Part shown: piece by piece, positions 48,759-57,371 of the stretch
Layout: each line of letters opens with the position of its first letter
Numbering within the stretch: position 1 is the first letter of the stretch
Assembly (NCBI GenBank): GCA_903837785.1
Contig: CAILVY010000051.1
Span: forward strand, 48,166-112,165
Source: Candidatus Hydrogenedentota bacterium
GTDB lineage: Bacteria; Hydrogenedentota; Hydrogenedentia; Hydrogenedentales; CAILVY01
Reading direction: 5' to 3'
DNA: 64,000 nt
The notes under the pieces: model-generated
The model's input: only the letters and a program-made list of their open reading frames with translations
Told to the model about the DNA's origin: nothing
The model's database searches: none
Translations under genes and position numbers: made by a program

Positions 48759-49508
48759 CTAATGCGCGCCCCGGCGCGACAGCACGGCCGGGACTGTCAT
48801 CAGGAGCAGACGAAAGTCCTGCCAGAAGGACATCTCCCGGGCATACGCGAGGTCGAGGCGGACCCAGCGGTCGAAACTGCTCTCGTCCCGGCTGGTGACC
48901 TGCCAGAGCCCCGTGATCCCCGGCTTCACTTCGAGCCGCGCGCGGTGCCACAGGGCGCATGCTTCGGTCTCGCTGACCGGGAGCGGCCGAGGGCCGACGA
49001 GGCTCATATCGCCCTTGATCACATTGAAGAACTGCGGCAGCTCGTCCAGGCTCGTCTTTCGCAGGAAGCGCCCCACGCGCGTAATGCGGGGGTCGGACTT
49101 CATCTTGAATGCAGGCCCTTCCCGCTCATTGAACTTTAACAACTCCGCCTTCTTCGCCTCGGCGTCCGCGGTCATCGTGCGGAACTTGTACACTGTGAAC
49201 GGGACTCCGCCCAGGCCCGCGCGCTGCTGTCTGAAGATGGCCGGACCCGGCGAACTCAGGCGGATCGCGATCCCCGTGATCAGCATGACCGGCGCGAGCG
49301 CCGCGACGGCGGCCAGCGCCCCCGCAAGATCCAGCGCCCGCTTCCACCACGGGAACGGCCGTACGAAGATCTCGTTCATGCCGCGCGCGTGCAGCGGTTG
49401 CGCCGCCGGCTCGCCGACGGCTTCGCGCTCGCCTTCCACCTGCCACAACTCCCGGCCGCAACGGCGCAAAAACGGGTCCCGGCGCGGGCTGCTCTTTCTT
49501 GGCGACAT
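48759..49508 (-). CDS. Initiating (priming) sugar transferase, polyprenyl-phosphate type
   Basis: 249 residues. One membrane helix (about 58-82) is followed by the conserved catalytic domain: RAGLGGVPFTVYKFRTM, GRFLRKTSLDELPQFFNVI and SLVGPRPLPVSE, then PGITGLWQV. It transfers the first sugar phosphate to undecaprenyl phosphate. The short form lacks the extra N-terminal four-helix domain of WcaJ. GAGGT precedes the ATG at 49508, three bases after the GGDEF-like gene. Confidence 0.94.
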   Translation of the reverse strand: MSPRKSSPRRDPFLRRCGRELWQVEGEREAVGEPAAQPLHARGMNEIFVRPFPWWKRALDLAGALAAVAALAPVMLITGIAIRLSSPGPAIFRQQRAGLGGVPFTVYKFRTMTADAEAKKAELLKFNEREGPAFKMKSDPRITRVGRFLRKTSLDELPQFFNVIKGDMSLVGPRPLPVSETEACALWHRARLEVKPGITGLWQVTSRDESSFDRWVRLDLAYAREMSFWQDFRLLLMTVPAVLSRRGAH

Positions 49509-49511
49509 GGC

Positions 49512-50024
49512 TTACCTCGACTTTCCAGGGACCGCGGGATCCCGCGGTATTTCGGACGCGCCGGATCTGCCGGGCGCGTCGGGATAACTGTAGACTTCAT
49601 GCGCAAGCGTCACGGAGGAAGGAGCGGCGAGCCCGTCCCGGGCAGCTACGTGCTGCTGAAACGCATCCCGGATGGCGCGCCAGATCTTGCCCGTCTGCGA
49701 CGGCTCGGTGTTCGTGAGAATCACCGCCACACATTCGCTGAACCACCCTTTCGCGTCGATCAGGCGGGTGCGCTTTTTCAGAACGGCGGCCAGGATTTCG
49801 GCGCATCGGGCATGCGCCGCGCTTCCCCGGGGAACGTCCAGCTCAAACTTCATCAGCGTGAAGGGTGCGCCGCCCCGGTCGCACCGCGCCCGTTCCTTGT
49901 TCAAGGCATCCCGGAAGGCGGCCGAATCCAGCAGCACGCCGATGCCATCCGTCCGGAGAGCGTCTTCCGGCGTGGCCGGCCTTCGTAAGGGTAAATCGCC
50001 TGTTTCGGCGCTGTCTTGCTCCAT
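49512..50024 (-). CDS. Small protein with a GGDEF-like but motif-less fold
   Basis: 170 residues from the ATG at 50024. The middle part (FRDALNKERARCDRGGAPFT, LMKFELDVP) looks like the first strands of a GGDEF domain, but the GG[DE]EF motif itself is absent. Later segments (ECVAVILTNTEPSQTGKIWR) fit the second half of such a fold. It may be a degenerate nucleotidyl-cyclase-like regulator of polysaccharide synthesis. A GGCAGG site upstream is weak. It is the first gene after the terminator. Confidence 0.55.
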   Translation of the reverse strand: MEQDSAETGDLPLRRPATPEDALRTDGIGVLLDSAAFRDALNKERARCDRGGAPFTLMKFELDVPRGSAAHARCAEILAAVLKKRTRLIDAKGWFSECVAVILTNTEPSQTGKIWRAIRDAFQQHVAARDGLAAPSSVTLAHEVYSYPDAPGRSGASEIPRDPAVPGKSR

Positions 50025-50200
50025 TGAACTGCCTGCCTCAATTTCGTGGAAGGGGCCGCGCCCAAGGGTCCGGTGCGTCTCCTGCCTTCCCGTTCCTGCG
50101 CCCCGCAAGGCGCCAAACTACTGCCCAAGTCAAACAAGAACGTCCCCGGGCCTATTCCTGCCGCCGGGCGTCCCCGGCCTCTTCCGGAACGTGCCCGCCG

Positions 50201-50247
50201 CAAAGAAAACCAGGGACCGAAACGTGCGCAGACGTGTCGGTCCCTGG
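50201..50247 (-). terminator. Intrinsic terminator of the wza operon
   Basis: CCAGGGACCGA (50210-50220) and TCGGTCCCTGG (50237-50247) form an 11-bp perfect stem. On the minus strand it is followed by TTTTCTTT (50202-50209). It ends transcription after the BY-kinase-like gene. Confidence 0.85.
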
Positions 50248-50284
50248 ATCTTTCGATATTCCGGCGCGGACGAAGCCGCCGCTA

Positions 50285-51001
50285 TTACAGGCGGCGATAG
50301 AGCCAGTGGGGAATGTAGTCCCGGCGCTTGTTGAACAGTACGCCGACAACCTTGCCGTGCTGCATCGCGATCTCTTCCATCCAGCGCTTCACGGCCTGCC
50401 ACCGCGTCTTGCCGGCATTCACCACGAGCACCACGCCATCGGCCACGGCCGCCAGTTGCACCGCATCCTGCGAGCTCCCGAGCGGCGGCGTGTCGATGAG
50501 AATCATGTCGAAGCGTTCGCGCATCGCATCGAGAATGCCCGGCAGCAGGGGGGAGGCCAGAATCGACGGCAGCGAGGCGCCGCCTCCCGGCATCACGGAA
50601 ATGAACAGCGAACTGTCGCCGTACGGCTTGAACAACTCTTCGCGCAGCACGCCGTCCTGCGCCATCTCTTCCCAGCCGCCCGGGGCGGCCCCGGGAACCA
50701 ACTGGCTCGTGCACTTGGCGGAACCCGCGGAGAGGAGAAGAATGCGGCGGCGCAAGCGGCCCGCGGCCAGCTTCGCCAGTTCGCACGCGAGTTTCGCGCT
50801 GTCATCGCCGGCCTGCGCCCCCGCGATCGCGACCACGCCGCAGCGGCGCTCCGCCATCCCGGTCTCCAGCCGTTGATACAACGACAGCAGTTTGTCCACC
50901 AGCCCCTTGGGCAGCGGCTTCCCCGGCAGGGCGCTCCGCTTCGGCGCCGCGTCGGCGCGTTCCTTGCTCACATTGTCGAGTGCTTCGTAGATCTTCGTCA
51001 T
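50285..51001 (-). CDS. BY-kinase/MinD-like protein with degenerate Walker A
   Basis: 238 residues of the CpsD/CapB/Wzc-C-like class. MTKIYEALDNVSKE at the N-terminus is typical of proteins encoded beside Wzz in such loci. The Walker A should read GKST but is AGAQAGDDSAK (60-70), with Asp in place of the catalytic Lys. The Walker A' region ILIDTPP (168-173) remains. The C-terminal Tyr cluster is missing. So kinase or ATPase activity is doubtful; it may act as an adaptor of the Wzz protein. It overlaps the ATPase gene upstream by four bases. Confidence 0.85.
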   Translation of the reverse strand: MTKIYEALDNVSKERADAAPKRSALPGKPLPKGLVDKLLSLYQRLETGMAERRCGVVAIAGAQAGDDSAKLACELAKLAAGRLRRRILLLSAGSAKCTSQLVPGAAPGGWEEMAQDGVLREELFKPYGDSSLFISVMPGGGASLPSILASPLLPGILDAMRERFDMILIDTPPLGSSQDAVQLAAVADGVVLVVNAGKTRWQAVKRWMEEIAMQHGKVVGVLFNKRRDYIPHWLYRRL

Positions 51002-52944
51002 GGGCTGCTCCTATCCGCGTTGCTGGACGTATCCGTGCCTGTCGGGCTGGCTGGGAAAACGAGAGTGTCACCCTCGTAAATGAGATTCGCGTCTTTCACC
51101 TGGGGATTGATCTGCTTCACGTGCTCGATCAACGCATCGTTCGCATGGCCGTACACTTGCGCCACCAGCTTGCTCAGGCTGTCGCCCCGGGACACCTTGC
51201 GCTTGCTGCCATCGTCGCCCGCCTCGGGCGGCGCAGGCGCTTCCGCCTTGGCGGCTTCAGGCGCAGCCTTGCTTTCGCTTGGCGCCGCGGCCACCTGGGA
51301 CGCTTCCGGGGACACCGGCGGCGTGGGCGGCGCAGGCGCTTCCGCCTTTGCTTCAGGTGCTGCTTGCGCGGGCGGCGCCGGCGGCTCCGCCTTTGCGACC
51401 GCCTCGGCGGCCGCTTCCGGTTTCGAGACCTCGGCCGGTTTCTCCACGGGCTTCTCCGCCGGAGCCGCCTCGGCCGGTTTGCTCTCTTTGTCAGGCCGCG
51501 CCTTATGGGATGAGGCGTGCTTCGATTTCCTGGGCGCGGCTTGTTCTGCCGCGTTATTCTCCGTTCCGCTTTCCGTCACGGGTGCCGCAGGCTTGGCGGC
51601 CACCTCTTCGACAGGCTTTTCCGGGTCCTGCGGCTTCTCGGGCGCCTCGGCCGGCTTCGCGGCCACCGCGCTTTCCGGCGCCGGAGGCTTCGCCGTTTCC
51701 TGTTCGGGCGGTTTCTCCGGCCCGGCCTCAGCCGGTTTCGGCACTTCGGCAGGCGGGGTGGCCGGTGCAACCGCGGGCGATTCCGCCACGGCCGCCTCTG
51801 CCTTCACCGGTTCGGGATTAATCGCTTGCACCGCACCGGGCGGCGCGGGTGTTTCGGCGGCCGGCGGCGCCGGCGCGGCGGGCTTCGCCGCTTCAACCAC
51901 CTTCGTCATCTTCTCCAGCGCGATCTTGGCGGGGTCCAGGCCGGGCGGCGTTGCCGTGTTCGCCTCGACGGGCGCCGCGCGTTCCGGAACGGGCGCCGCG
52001 GGGGGCGGCGCGGCCTGAAGCGGCGGCGCAACCGGCAGATCCGGCGGCAACTGTAAATAGAACGCGGCGGGCACGCCCACCAGCAGGGCCGCGGCCAGGG
52101 TGGCCCATGTCCAGCGCGGCACGGGATACCGGGTGCGGCCAAGGACGTCCGCGGCCACTTCCTTTACGATTTTCGGCGTGACGCTTTCGCTTTGATACCC
52201 GAAACCGGTAATGAGGCAGTTGTCGCACAGGATGTTGAGTACGCGCGGATTGCCTTTGCTCCGTTTGAGCAGCGCGCGGACGGCCGCGGGGCTGAAGATA
52301 TCCGGACGGGTGCATCCCGCGAGCGACAAGCGGTGCTGAACGTACGACTCGCCTTCCGCGCGCGTCAGCGCACGGACGCGGGCCTTCACCGCAATGCGCT
52401 GCTTCAATTGCCGGAGCGAATACAAGTCGAGCTTCCGCTGAAGCTCCGGCTGCCCCACAAGCACGATCTGGATCAACTTGTCTTCGGTGGTCTCCAGGTT
52501 CGAGAGCATGCGGAGCTTCTCGAGAGTCTCGACGGGCATGTTCTGCGCTTCATCGATGATCAGCGCCACATTCCGGTTCTGCCGGAACTCGTTGATGAGC
52601 GCCCAGTGCAGCCGCTCGAGCATCTGCGGCGCGGTCTGCTTCTGCTTGGGCTCAATCCCCATTGATTTCAGGACCATCGCCAGCAACTGTTCGAACGTGA
52701 GATCGGGATTGAAGAGATAGATCGGGCGGATGGCGCTCTTCTCAATGCGCTTGAGGTAGGCGCGCAGCACCGTCGTCTTGCCGGTGCCCACCTCGCCCGT
52801 CAGCGCCACGAATCCTTTTCGCTGTTCTACGCCATAGACGATGGCGGCAAAGGCTTCCTTGTGGCTCGGACTCAGAAAGAGAAATTCGGGGTCGGGCGTG
52901 ATGTGGAACGGCTCTCTCTCAAGTCCGTAAAAGCCTAGGTACAT
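50998..52944 (-). CDS. ExeA/GspA-like AAA ATPase with periplasmic LysM tail
   Basis: 648 residues. N-terminal AAA domain of the ExeA type: Walker A GEVGTGKTT (50-58), Walker B VALIIDEAQNM (about 126-136), arginine finger region RLKQRI. A single membrane helix (about 285-303) leads to a long Ala/Pro/Glu-rich linker of 280 residues and a C-terminal LysM-like peptidoglycan-binding domain (VSRGDSLSKLVAQVYG). Such ATPases in exopolysaccharide loci (XrtA-type) may help assemble the exporter through the cell wall. Its start overlaps the Wzz stop by ten bases. Confidence 0.9.
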   Translation of the reverse strand: MYLGFYGLEREPFHITPDPEFLFLSPSHKEAFAAIVYGVEQRKGFVALTGEVGTGKTTVLRAYLKRIEKSAIRPIYLFNPDLTFEQLLAMVLKSMGIEPKQKQTAPQMLERLHWALINEFRQNRNVALIIDEAQNMPVETLEKLRMLSNLETTEDKLIQIVLVGQPELQRKLDLYSLRQLKQRIAVKARVRALTRAEGESYVQHRLSLAGCTRPDIFSPAAVRALLKRSKGNPRVLNILCDNCLITGFGYQSESVTPKIVKEVAADVLGRTRYPVPRWTWATLAAALLVGVPAAFYLQLPPDLPVAPPLQAAPPPAAPVPERAAPVEANTATPPGLDPAKIALEKMTKVVEAAKPAAPAPPAAETPAPPGAVQAINPEPVKAEAAVAESPAVAPATPPAEVPKPAEAGPEKPPEQETAKPPAPESAVAAKPAEAPEKPQDPEKPVEEVAAKPAAPVTESGTENNAAEQAAPRKSKHASSHKARPDKESKPAEAAPAEKPVEKPAEVSKPEAAAEAVAKAEPPAPPAQAAPEAKAEAPAPPTPPVSPEASQVAAAPSESKAAPEAAKAEAPAPPEAGDDGSKRKVSRGDSLSKLVAQVYGHANDALIEHVKQINPQVKDANLIYEGDTLVFPASPTGTDTSSNADRSSP

Positions 52945-54512
52945 GCCCTGAATTCCTTCTCCGACACGGAGGCCAGCACCGGCACGCCCAGGCGCTTCTC
53001 CACCGCGTCGGTCGTATTCAGGGTGTCATCGAAGTATTCGCGCACAAACGCGAGGAAGATGCCGCCAAAGAGGCCCAGCAGCAGGCCCAGGCCGATATTG
53101 CGCAGTTTCTTGGGACGCACCGGATCGAGCGGCTCGGAGGCGGGCTGAACCACACTCACATTGGAAACCTTCTCGATGTCCATGGCCGCGTTGATCTGCG
53201 CGCGCTGCAGGTGGTCCCGGTATTGTTTGTATTCGTTCTCCGCCATCTCGCGGGCGCGCTCCAGGCGCTGCAATTCCGGCTCGCGGCTCGCCACCAGCGC
53301 CAACTCCTCCTTGTGCTTGCCGATTTCTTCCGCCAGCTTCGCCTGGCGCGCACGGCGCGCTTCCAGTTGCGCCTTCTCGCTCTTCATCGTGTGCGTCCAC
53401 GCCTCGCGGTTCGCGTCGAGGCCCGTCGTCACTTCGGTCCGGCTTTCCGGCTCTTTCGCCAGCGCGTCTTCCACCAGCTTGATCTGCTCGCGCAGTTCCA
53501 CCAGGGGACGATGCGTGCCGGGATAGCGCGCGGCCAGTTCCGTCTCGCGCTCGCGCAGGTCGGCCACGCGCTCCTTCAGCTTGTCTGCGAGATAATTTGG
53601 CATCCCCGTCGTGCGGCTCAGTTCATGCGTCTTCTCCGCCTGCTTCACGACTTCTTCCAGCGTGCCCACCATCGCCTGCAGCCCGTCGGCATCGGCCGTC
53701 ACATCGCTCAGTTCGCCCGAGAGCTTGTTGATCCGGCTCAGCAGGTTCTCCTTCTGCGCCTGGATCGAGGAGATGTCATTCTGCTGGCGATACGCTTCCA
53801 GTTCCTGTTCCCGCTGTTTCAGGTCGCTCTCGAGTTTCGTCACCTGCTCCTGGAAGAATTCCGGGGAAGCCTGCGCGGTATACACCTCGACATGCCGCTC
53901 CAGATAGAACTGCACCAGCTTGTCCAGTACCACTTTCGCCAGCGGCGCGTAGCGCGTCTCATACGTCACGCCCACTACATTCGTCTGTTTCTCGTACGAG
54001 ACCTTCGTGTTCTTGAGCACCTTGCGGATGGCTTCCTCGCGCGGCGTCAGCGCCTCGATGAGCTTGAGCGTGATCAAGCCCTGCTTCGTCAGGTCCTGCG
54101 CCTGGCGAAAGGCCATTTTGAGCATGCCGGGCGCGGGCGGTTCGGGGATTTCGAGCTTCTCGCGCCGCAAGTTGGCCCGATCCAGAATCCAGCCTTCCCC
54201 AATCGCGTCCACCACCTTCTCCGCGAGATAATGACTCGACAGGATGGCCACTTCCGATTTCACTTCGCTTGTGCGGTCCTGCGTCACGTTCACCATGGCG
54301 CCCGGAACCGACGGATCTCCCGGCAGGTTCTCGCGGCCCAGGCGAATGAGCAGCTGCGCGTCCGACTGATAGACGACCGGCAGCAGGTAGGTGACCAGAG
54401 TCACTGCGGCGGAAATCAAGAGGAAGAAAAACACGATCTTGCCCTTGTGACGGAATATCACGTAGAGCACATCGCGCACCGAGCTTAGCAGCATGCCGCT
54501 GTCCGATTGCAT
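52935..54512 (-). CDS. Wzz/GNVR-type chain-length regulator
   Basis: 525 residues. Two membrane helices (about 25-45 and 480-500) enclose a periplasmic domain rich in coiled coil (about 215-300, 310-450). The region around QPASEPLDPVRPKKLR (460-475) before the second helix is the Wzz motif. Residues after it are cytoplasmic and would contact the BY-kinase-like protein. It sets the length of the polymer and may form part of the export channel with Wza. AAGGAG precedes the ATG at 54512. Confidence 0.92.
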   Translation of the reverse strand: MQSDSGMLLSSVRDVLYVIFRHKGKIVFFFLLISAAVTLVTYLLPVVYQSDAQLLIRLGRENLPGDPSVPGAMVNVTQDRTSEVKSEVAILSSHYLAEKVVDAIGEGWILDRANLRREKLEIPEPPAPGMLKMAFRQAQDLTKQGLITLKLIEALTPREEAIRKVLKNTKVSYEKQTNVVGVTYETRYAPLAKVVLDKLVQFYLERHVEVYTAQASPEFFQEQVTKLESDLKQREQELEAYRQQNDISSIQAQKENLLSRINKLSGELSDVTADADGLQAMVGTLEEVVKQAEKTHELSRTTGMPNYLADKLKERVADLRERETELAARYPGTHRPLVELREQIKLVEDALAKEPESRTEVTTGLDANREAWTHTMKSEKAQLEARRARQAKLAEEIGKHKEELALVASREPELQRLERAREMAENEYKQYRDHLQRAQINAAMDIEKVSNVSVVQPASEPLDPVRPKKLRNIGLGLLLGLFGGIFLAFVREYFDDTLNTTDAVEKRLGVPVLASVSEKEFRACT

Positions 54513-54554
54513 CGTTTCCAGTTCTCCTTCGCGCCCCGGCGCGTTTCGGTTCCG

Positions 54555-55307
54555 TTACAGCCCAGCTTGTTGTCCGCCCACGTGCACGGGGCCCGGCCCA
54601 ATGTCCTTGAAGAACGTCATATTCATCGCGGTGTTCCGCGGAATGATCTTGTTCACGTACTGCTCCACCCACTGATCCACCCGGTCGATCGTCGAGCGCG
54701 GCACGAAAATGATGTCGCACGGCGCCAGATAGAACGGCTCGCTATCCGGGCGCTGCAGCGAACGCTTCAGGTTGATCGACTGCGCCACCTGCTTGTCCCC
54801 CGCGCGCCGGATCACCACCACGGTCCGCAGCTTGGCGCTTTCCTTCGAGGGCCCGCCCGCCATCATCAGCGCGTCCAGCGCCGTCATGCGCCCGTGCAGC
54901 GGCATCACGCCCGGGTTGCGCACTTCGCCGCCCACGTAGACCCGCTGGCTGTCATACGACTTCACCACCACGTTGATCTCGGGATTCACCAGTTTGCCCG
55001 CGTACAGTTGCAGCAGCTCCTGGCGCACCTGGTCCGGCGTCTTGTCCTGAACGGCCACGTCGCCCACCAGCTTGAGCGCCACCCGGCCATCGGGCCGAAT
55101 CTTCTGGGAGGTGGTCAGTTCCGGCCAATAGACGAATTCTATGTCCAGCACGTCCCCGGGCTGGAGCGCCACCACGGGCTCCGGCGGCGCCGGAAAATCC
55201 GCCCGCGGCGGAGGCGTCGTCACACACCCCGTCAGCAGCATCCCCGCGGCCATCAGGACCACGAGGGCCCACGACACTGTCTTGCCAAGCCATGCCGATG
55301 TGCTCAT
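54555..55307 (-). CDS. Wza-type polysaccharide export lipoprotein
   Basis: 250 residues. Lipoprotein signal with Cys28 (LLTGC). The periplasmic part has the polysaccharide-export domain (LQPGDVLDIEFVYWPELT, KIRPDGRVALKLVGDVAVQ) and a SLBB domain (RVYVGGEVRNPGVMPLHGRMTA). It forms the outer-membrane exit pore. First gene of the wza-wzz-ExeA-kinase operon. Its start at 55307 is supported by a long leader and a strong promoter upstream. Confidence 0.95.
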   Translation of the reverse strand: MSTSAWLGKTVSWALVVLMAAGMLLTGCVTTPPPRADFPAPPEPVVALQPGDVLDIEFVYWPELTTSQKIRPDGRVALKLVGDVAVQDKTPDQVRQELLQLYAGKLVNPEINVVVKSYDSQRVYVGGEVRNPGVMPLHGRMTALDALMMAGGPSKESAKLRTVVVIRRAGDKQVAQSINLKRSLQRPDSEPFYLAPCDIIFVPRSTIDRVDQWVEQYVNKIIPRNTAMNMTFFKDIGPGPVHVGGQQAGL

Positions 55308-55320
55308 CACTCTCTTTTTC

Positions 55321-55359
55321 CTGCCTTGTAGAGGTTTGCAGCCTGCCACTGGAAGGCAG
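55321..55359 (-). promoter_or_regulatory. Hairpin next to the wza ribosome-binding site
   Basis: On the minus strand CTGCCTT (55353-55359) pairs with AAGGCAG (55321-55327), so the 3' arm ends next to AGGAAAAAGAGAG before the wza ATG at 55307. It could limit ribosome access. Confidence 0.4.
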
Positions 55360-55578
55360 CATGCTCCCGTGCGTCCGTCTCGTGACTCACCCGAGCACAC
55401 TCCATCCTGCTCCCGTGAAAAACACCGTTAACGATAAACTATTCTGCCACAAATGGTTTAGCCGGGCAAGCGCGATGATTCCGCATCCGGCGGCAAAAGC
55501 ATCCGATTGCCATCCCTTGCGGGGCACTCTCTCCGCTCGTCCTGGCCCGGGACCTTCCTCCCTGATCAGCCATGGTCC

Positions 55579-55607
55579 ATTCTAGCAGCAAGTGGGGAAA
55601 TTGTCAA
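55579..55607 (-). promoter_or_regulatory. Strong promoter of the wza operon
   Basis: On the minus strand TTGACA (55602-55607) and TAGAAT (55579-55584) are separated by 17 bases, an almost ideal housekeeping promoter. The start site near 55572 gives wza a leader of about 265 bases. Confidence 0.8.
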
Positions 55608-55640
55608 AACAGAACAAGGTAGTAAAGTGATAATTCCTGC

Positions 55641-55669
55641 TTGCAATGCCGGAAGATTCGGGTGATAGT
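55641..55669 (+). promoter_or_regulatory. Promoter of the GH10 gene
   Basis: TTGCAA (55641-55646) and GATAGT (55664-55669), spacer 17, ahead of TAAGGAG (55684-55690) and the ATG at 55698. It is divergent from the wza promoter. Confidence 0.5.
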
Positions 55670-55697
55670 ATGGAACACCGAGATAAGGAGACACTCT

Positions 55698-57365
55698 ATG
55701 AGCCGGGGAATCAGTGTTTGGATGGCCTGCCTGGTGCTGTTGTGTGCAGGTGCTTCGGACGCGTTGACCTTCCAGGCCAAGAATGCGGCCATGCGTCCCT
55801 TTCTGAGCGGGGGGAATCTGACGGCAAACGGGCGGGTGGGGGAGTATCTCCGCATCGGGCAGGACGGCGTGTACCAGGTGCTCATCCGCGCTTATGGAAG
55901 CCCCTCGGAGAAGGAGTGGCCACAGATGGCGTTGAGCGTGGACGGCGTCAGCCCCAACGGGGTCACCCTCGAAACCGTATCGGTGGATGCGGCGCAGCCC
56001 AAAGATTACGCCTTCAAAGTGCATCTGTTGAAAGGCATTCACTTGGTGGGCGCGGCCTTCCTGAATGACGGATGGAAGTGGGGCGAGGACCGCAATCTCT
56101 ATCTCGAGACTATCGCGGTGACGCCCCCCGACGGCGCAGCGGAACCCACTATCGCCACCGAGGCCGAATGGACGCAGGATGCGCCCGCCCGGGAGAATGC
56201 GACGGTCCAGCACGCCGCGGAAGCCATCAAGAAGCACCGCATGGCCCGCGGCGCGATCACGGTTACCGACGCCTCCGGAAAGCCCGTTTCCGGCGCCAAC
56301 GTCAGTATCGAGCAGACCCGGCACGCTTTCCTTTTCGGCGCGAATCTCTGCGCCTTCGACTCGTTCCATGCGAAGAACCTCGATGACGCCTACAAACAGC
56401 GCTTCCAGGAAGTGTTCAACTACGCCACCCTCCCGTTCTACTGGCGCCTCTTCGAACCCGCCAAGGGCAAACCCGGCTACACCCTCACCGACGCCATGGT
56501 GAAATGGAGCGCGGAGCACGGCATTGTCCTCAAGGGGCACCCGCTGCTCTATCAACATGAGGCCGGGGTGCCGCCGTGGTCCGCCGCACAGCCCGCCGAA
56601 GACGCGCAGAAGAAGCACGTTACGGACATCGTTGCGCACTATAAGGAGCGCATCGCGTTCTGGGACGTCGTGAATGAGCCCGTGAACATGCCGGGCATCC
56701 CCCTCGACCTGCCCCACCGCTGGGTGCGGGAGACCGACCCCGCCGCAAAGCTCGTGATCAACGAGTTCGGCATCTTCTACGAGGGCTACCCCAAGTTCTT
56801 CCAGTTCATCGAGAAGACCATCAAGGACAAGGTTCCCTTTGACGTAGTCGGCATTCAGGCCCACGCCCCGGACGACTGGGCATTCCCTCTGGACAGTGTC
56901 CAAGCCATCCTGGACCGCTATGCGGCCCTCGGCAGGGACCTTCACATCACCGAGTTCTTCGTGTGCTCGAACGGAAAGCCCGTCCAGGGCTCGCCCTGGC
57001 GCGGCACCTGGGACGAGGCCCAGCAGGCCGACTATGCCGAGAAATTCTACCGGGTCTGTTTCGGACATCCGGCCGTCAGCGCCATCAGCTGGTGGGACGT
57101 CACCGACGTCAACGCCTGGAAACCCGGCAGCGGCCTGCTTCGCAGCACGCTCCAGCCCAAACCGGTGTACGAACGTCTCAAGAAGCTCATCCGCGAGGAG
57201 TGGTGGTCCAAGGCCGAAGGCCAAACCAACGCCGGGGGAAACTACGAGTTCACCGGCTTCTGCGGCACCTATAAAGTGACGGTCCGTCTCGGCAGCCAGA
57301 GCAAGGAGGGCGAGCTTGCCATATCAAAGGACGCGCCCGGCACCCTCACTTTGGCGCTGCCCTGA
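55698..57365 (+). CDS. Secreted GH10 endo-beta-1,4-xylanase-like protein
   Basis: 555 residues from the ATG at 55698 (TAAGGAG upstream). Signal peptide (1-22), then a beta-sandwich carbohydrate-binding-like domain (25-145), a short Ig-like part (about 185-210) and the GH10 barrel (215-520). Glu327 in WDVVNEPV is the acid/base and Glu419 in LHITEFF the nucleophile. HPLLYQH and SAISWWDVTDVNAW match the family. The C-terminal 40 residues form another small beta domain. It is a xylan-degrading enzyme by family; the actual substrate is inferred. Confidence 0.93.
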   Translation: MSRGISVWMACLVLLCAGASDALTFQAKNAAMRPFLSGGNLTANGRVGEYLRIGQDGVYQVLIRAYGSPSEKEWPQMALSVDGVSPNGVTLETVSVDAAQPKDYAFKVHLLKGIHLVGAAFLNDGWKWGEDRNLYLETIAVTPPDGAAEPTIATEAEWTQDAPARENATVQHAAEAIKKHRMARGAITVTDASGKPVSGANVSIEQTRHAFLFGANLCAFDSFHAKNLDDAYKQRFQEVFNYATLPFYWRLFEPAKGKPGYTLTDAMVKWSAEHGIVLKGHPLLYQHEAGVPPWSAAQPAEDAQKKHVTDIVAHYKERIAFWDVVNEPVNMPGIPLDLPHRWVRETDPAAKLVINEFGIFYEGYPKFFQFIEKTIKDKVPFDVVGIQAHAPDDWAFPLDSVQAILDRYAALGRDLHITEFFVCSNGKPVQGSPWRGTWDEAQQADYAEKFYRVCFGHPAVSAISWWDVTDVNAWKPGSGLLRSTLQPKPVYERLKKLIREEWWSKAEGQTNAGGNYEFTGFCGTYKVTVRLGSQSKEGELAISKDAPGTLTLALP

Positions 57366-57371
57366 CTGCGC

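Noticed and set aside
55430..55500. Cyclic di-GMP-I riboswitch in the wza leader
   Set aside because: A short match (CCGGCTAAACCATT on the minus strand) recalls part of that aptamer, but the GGGCAAA and GACGCAAAGC core segments are missing.
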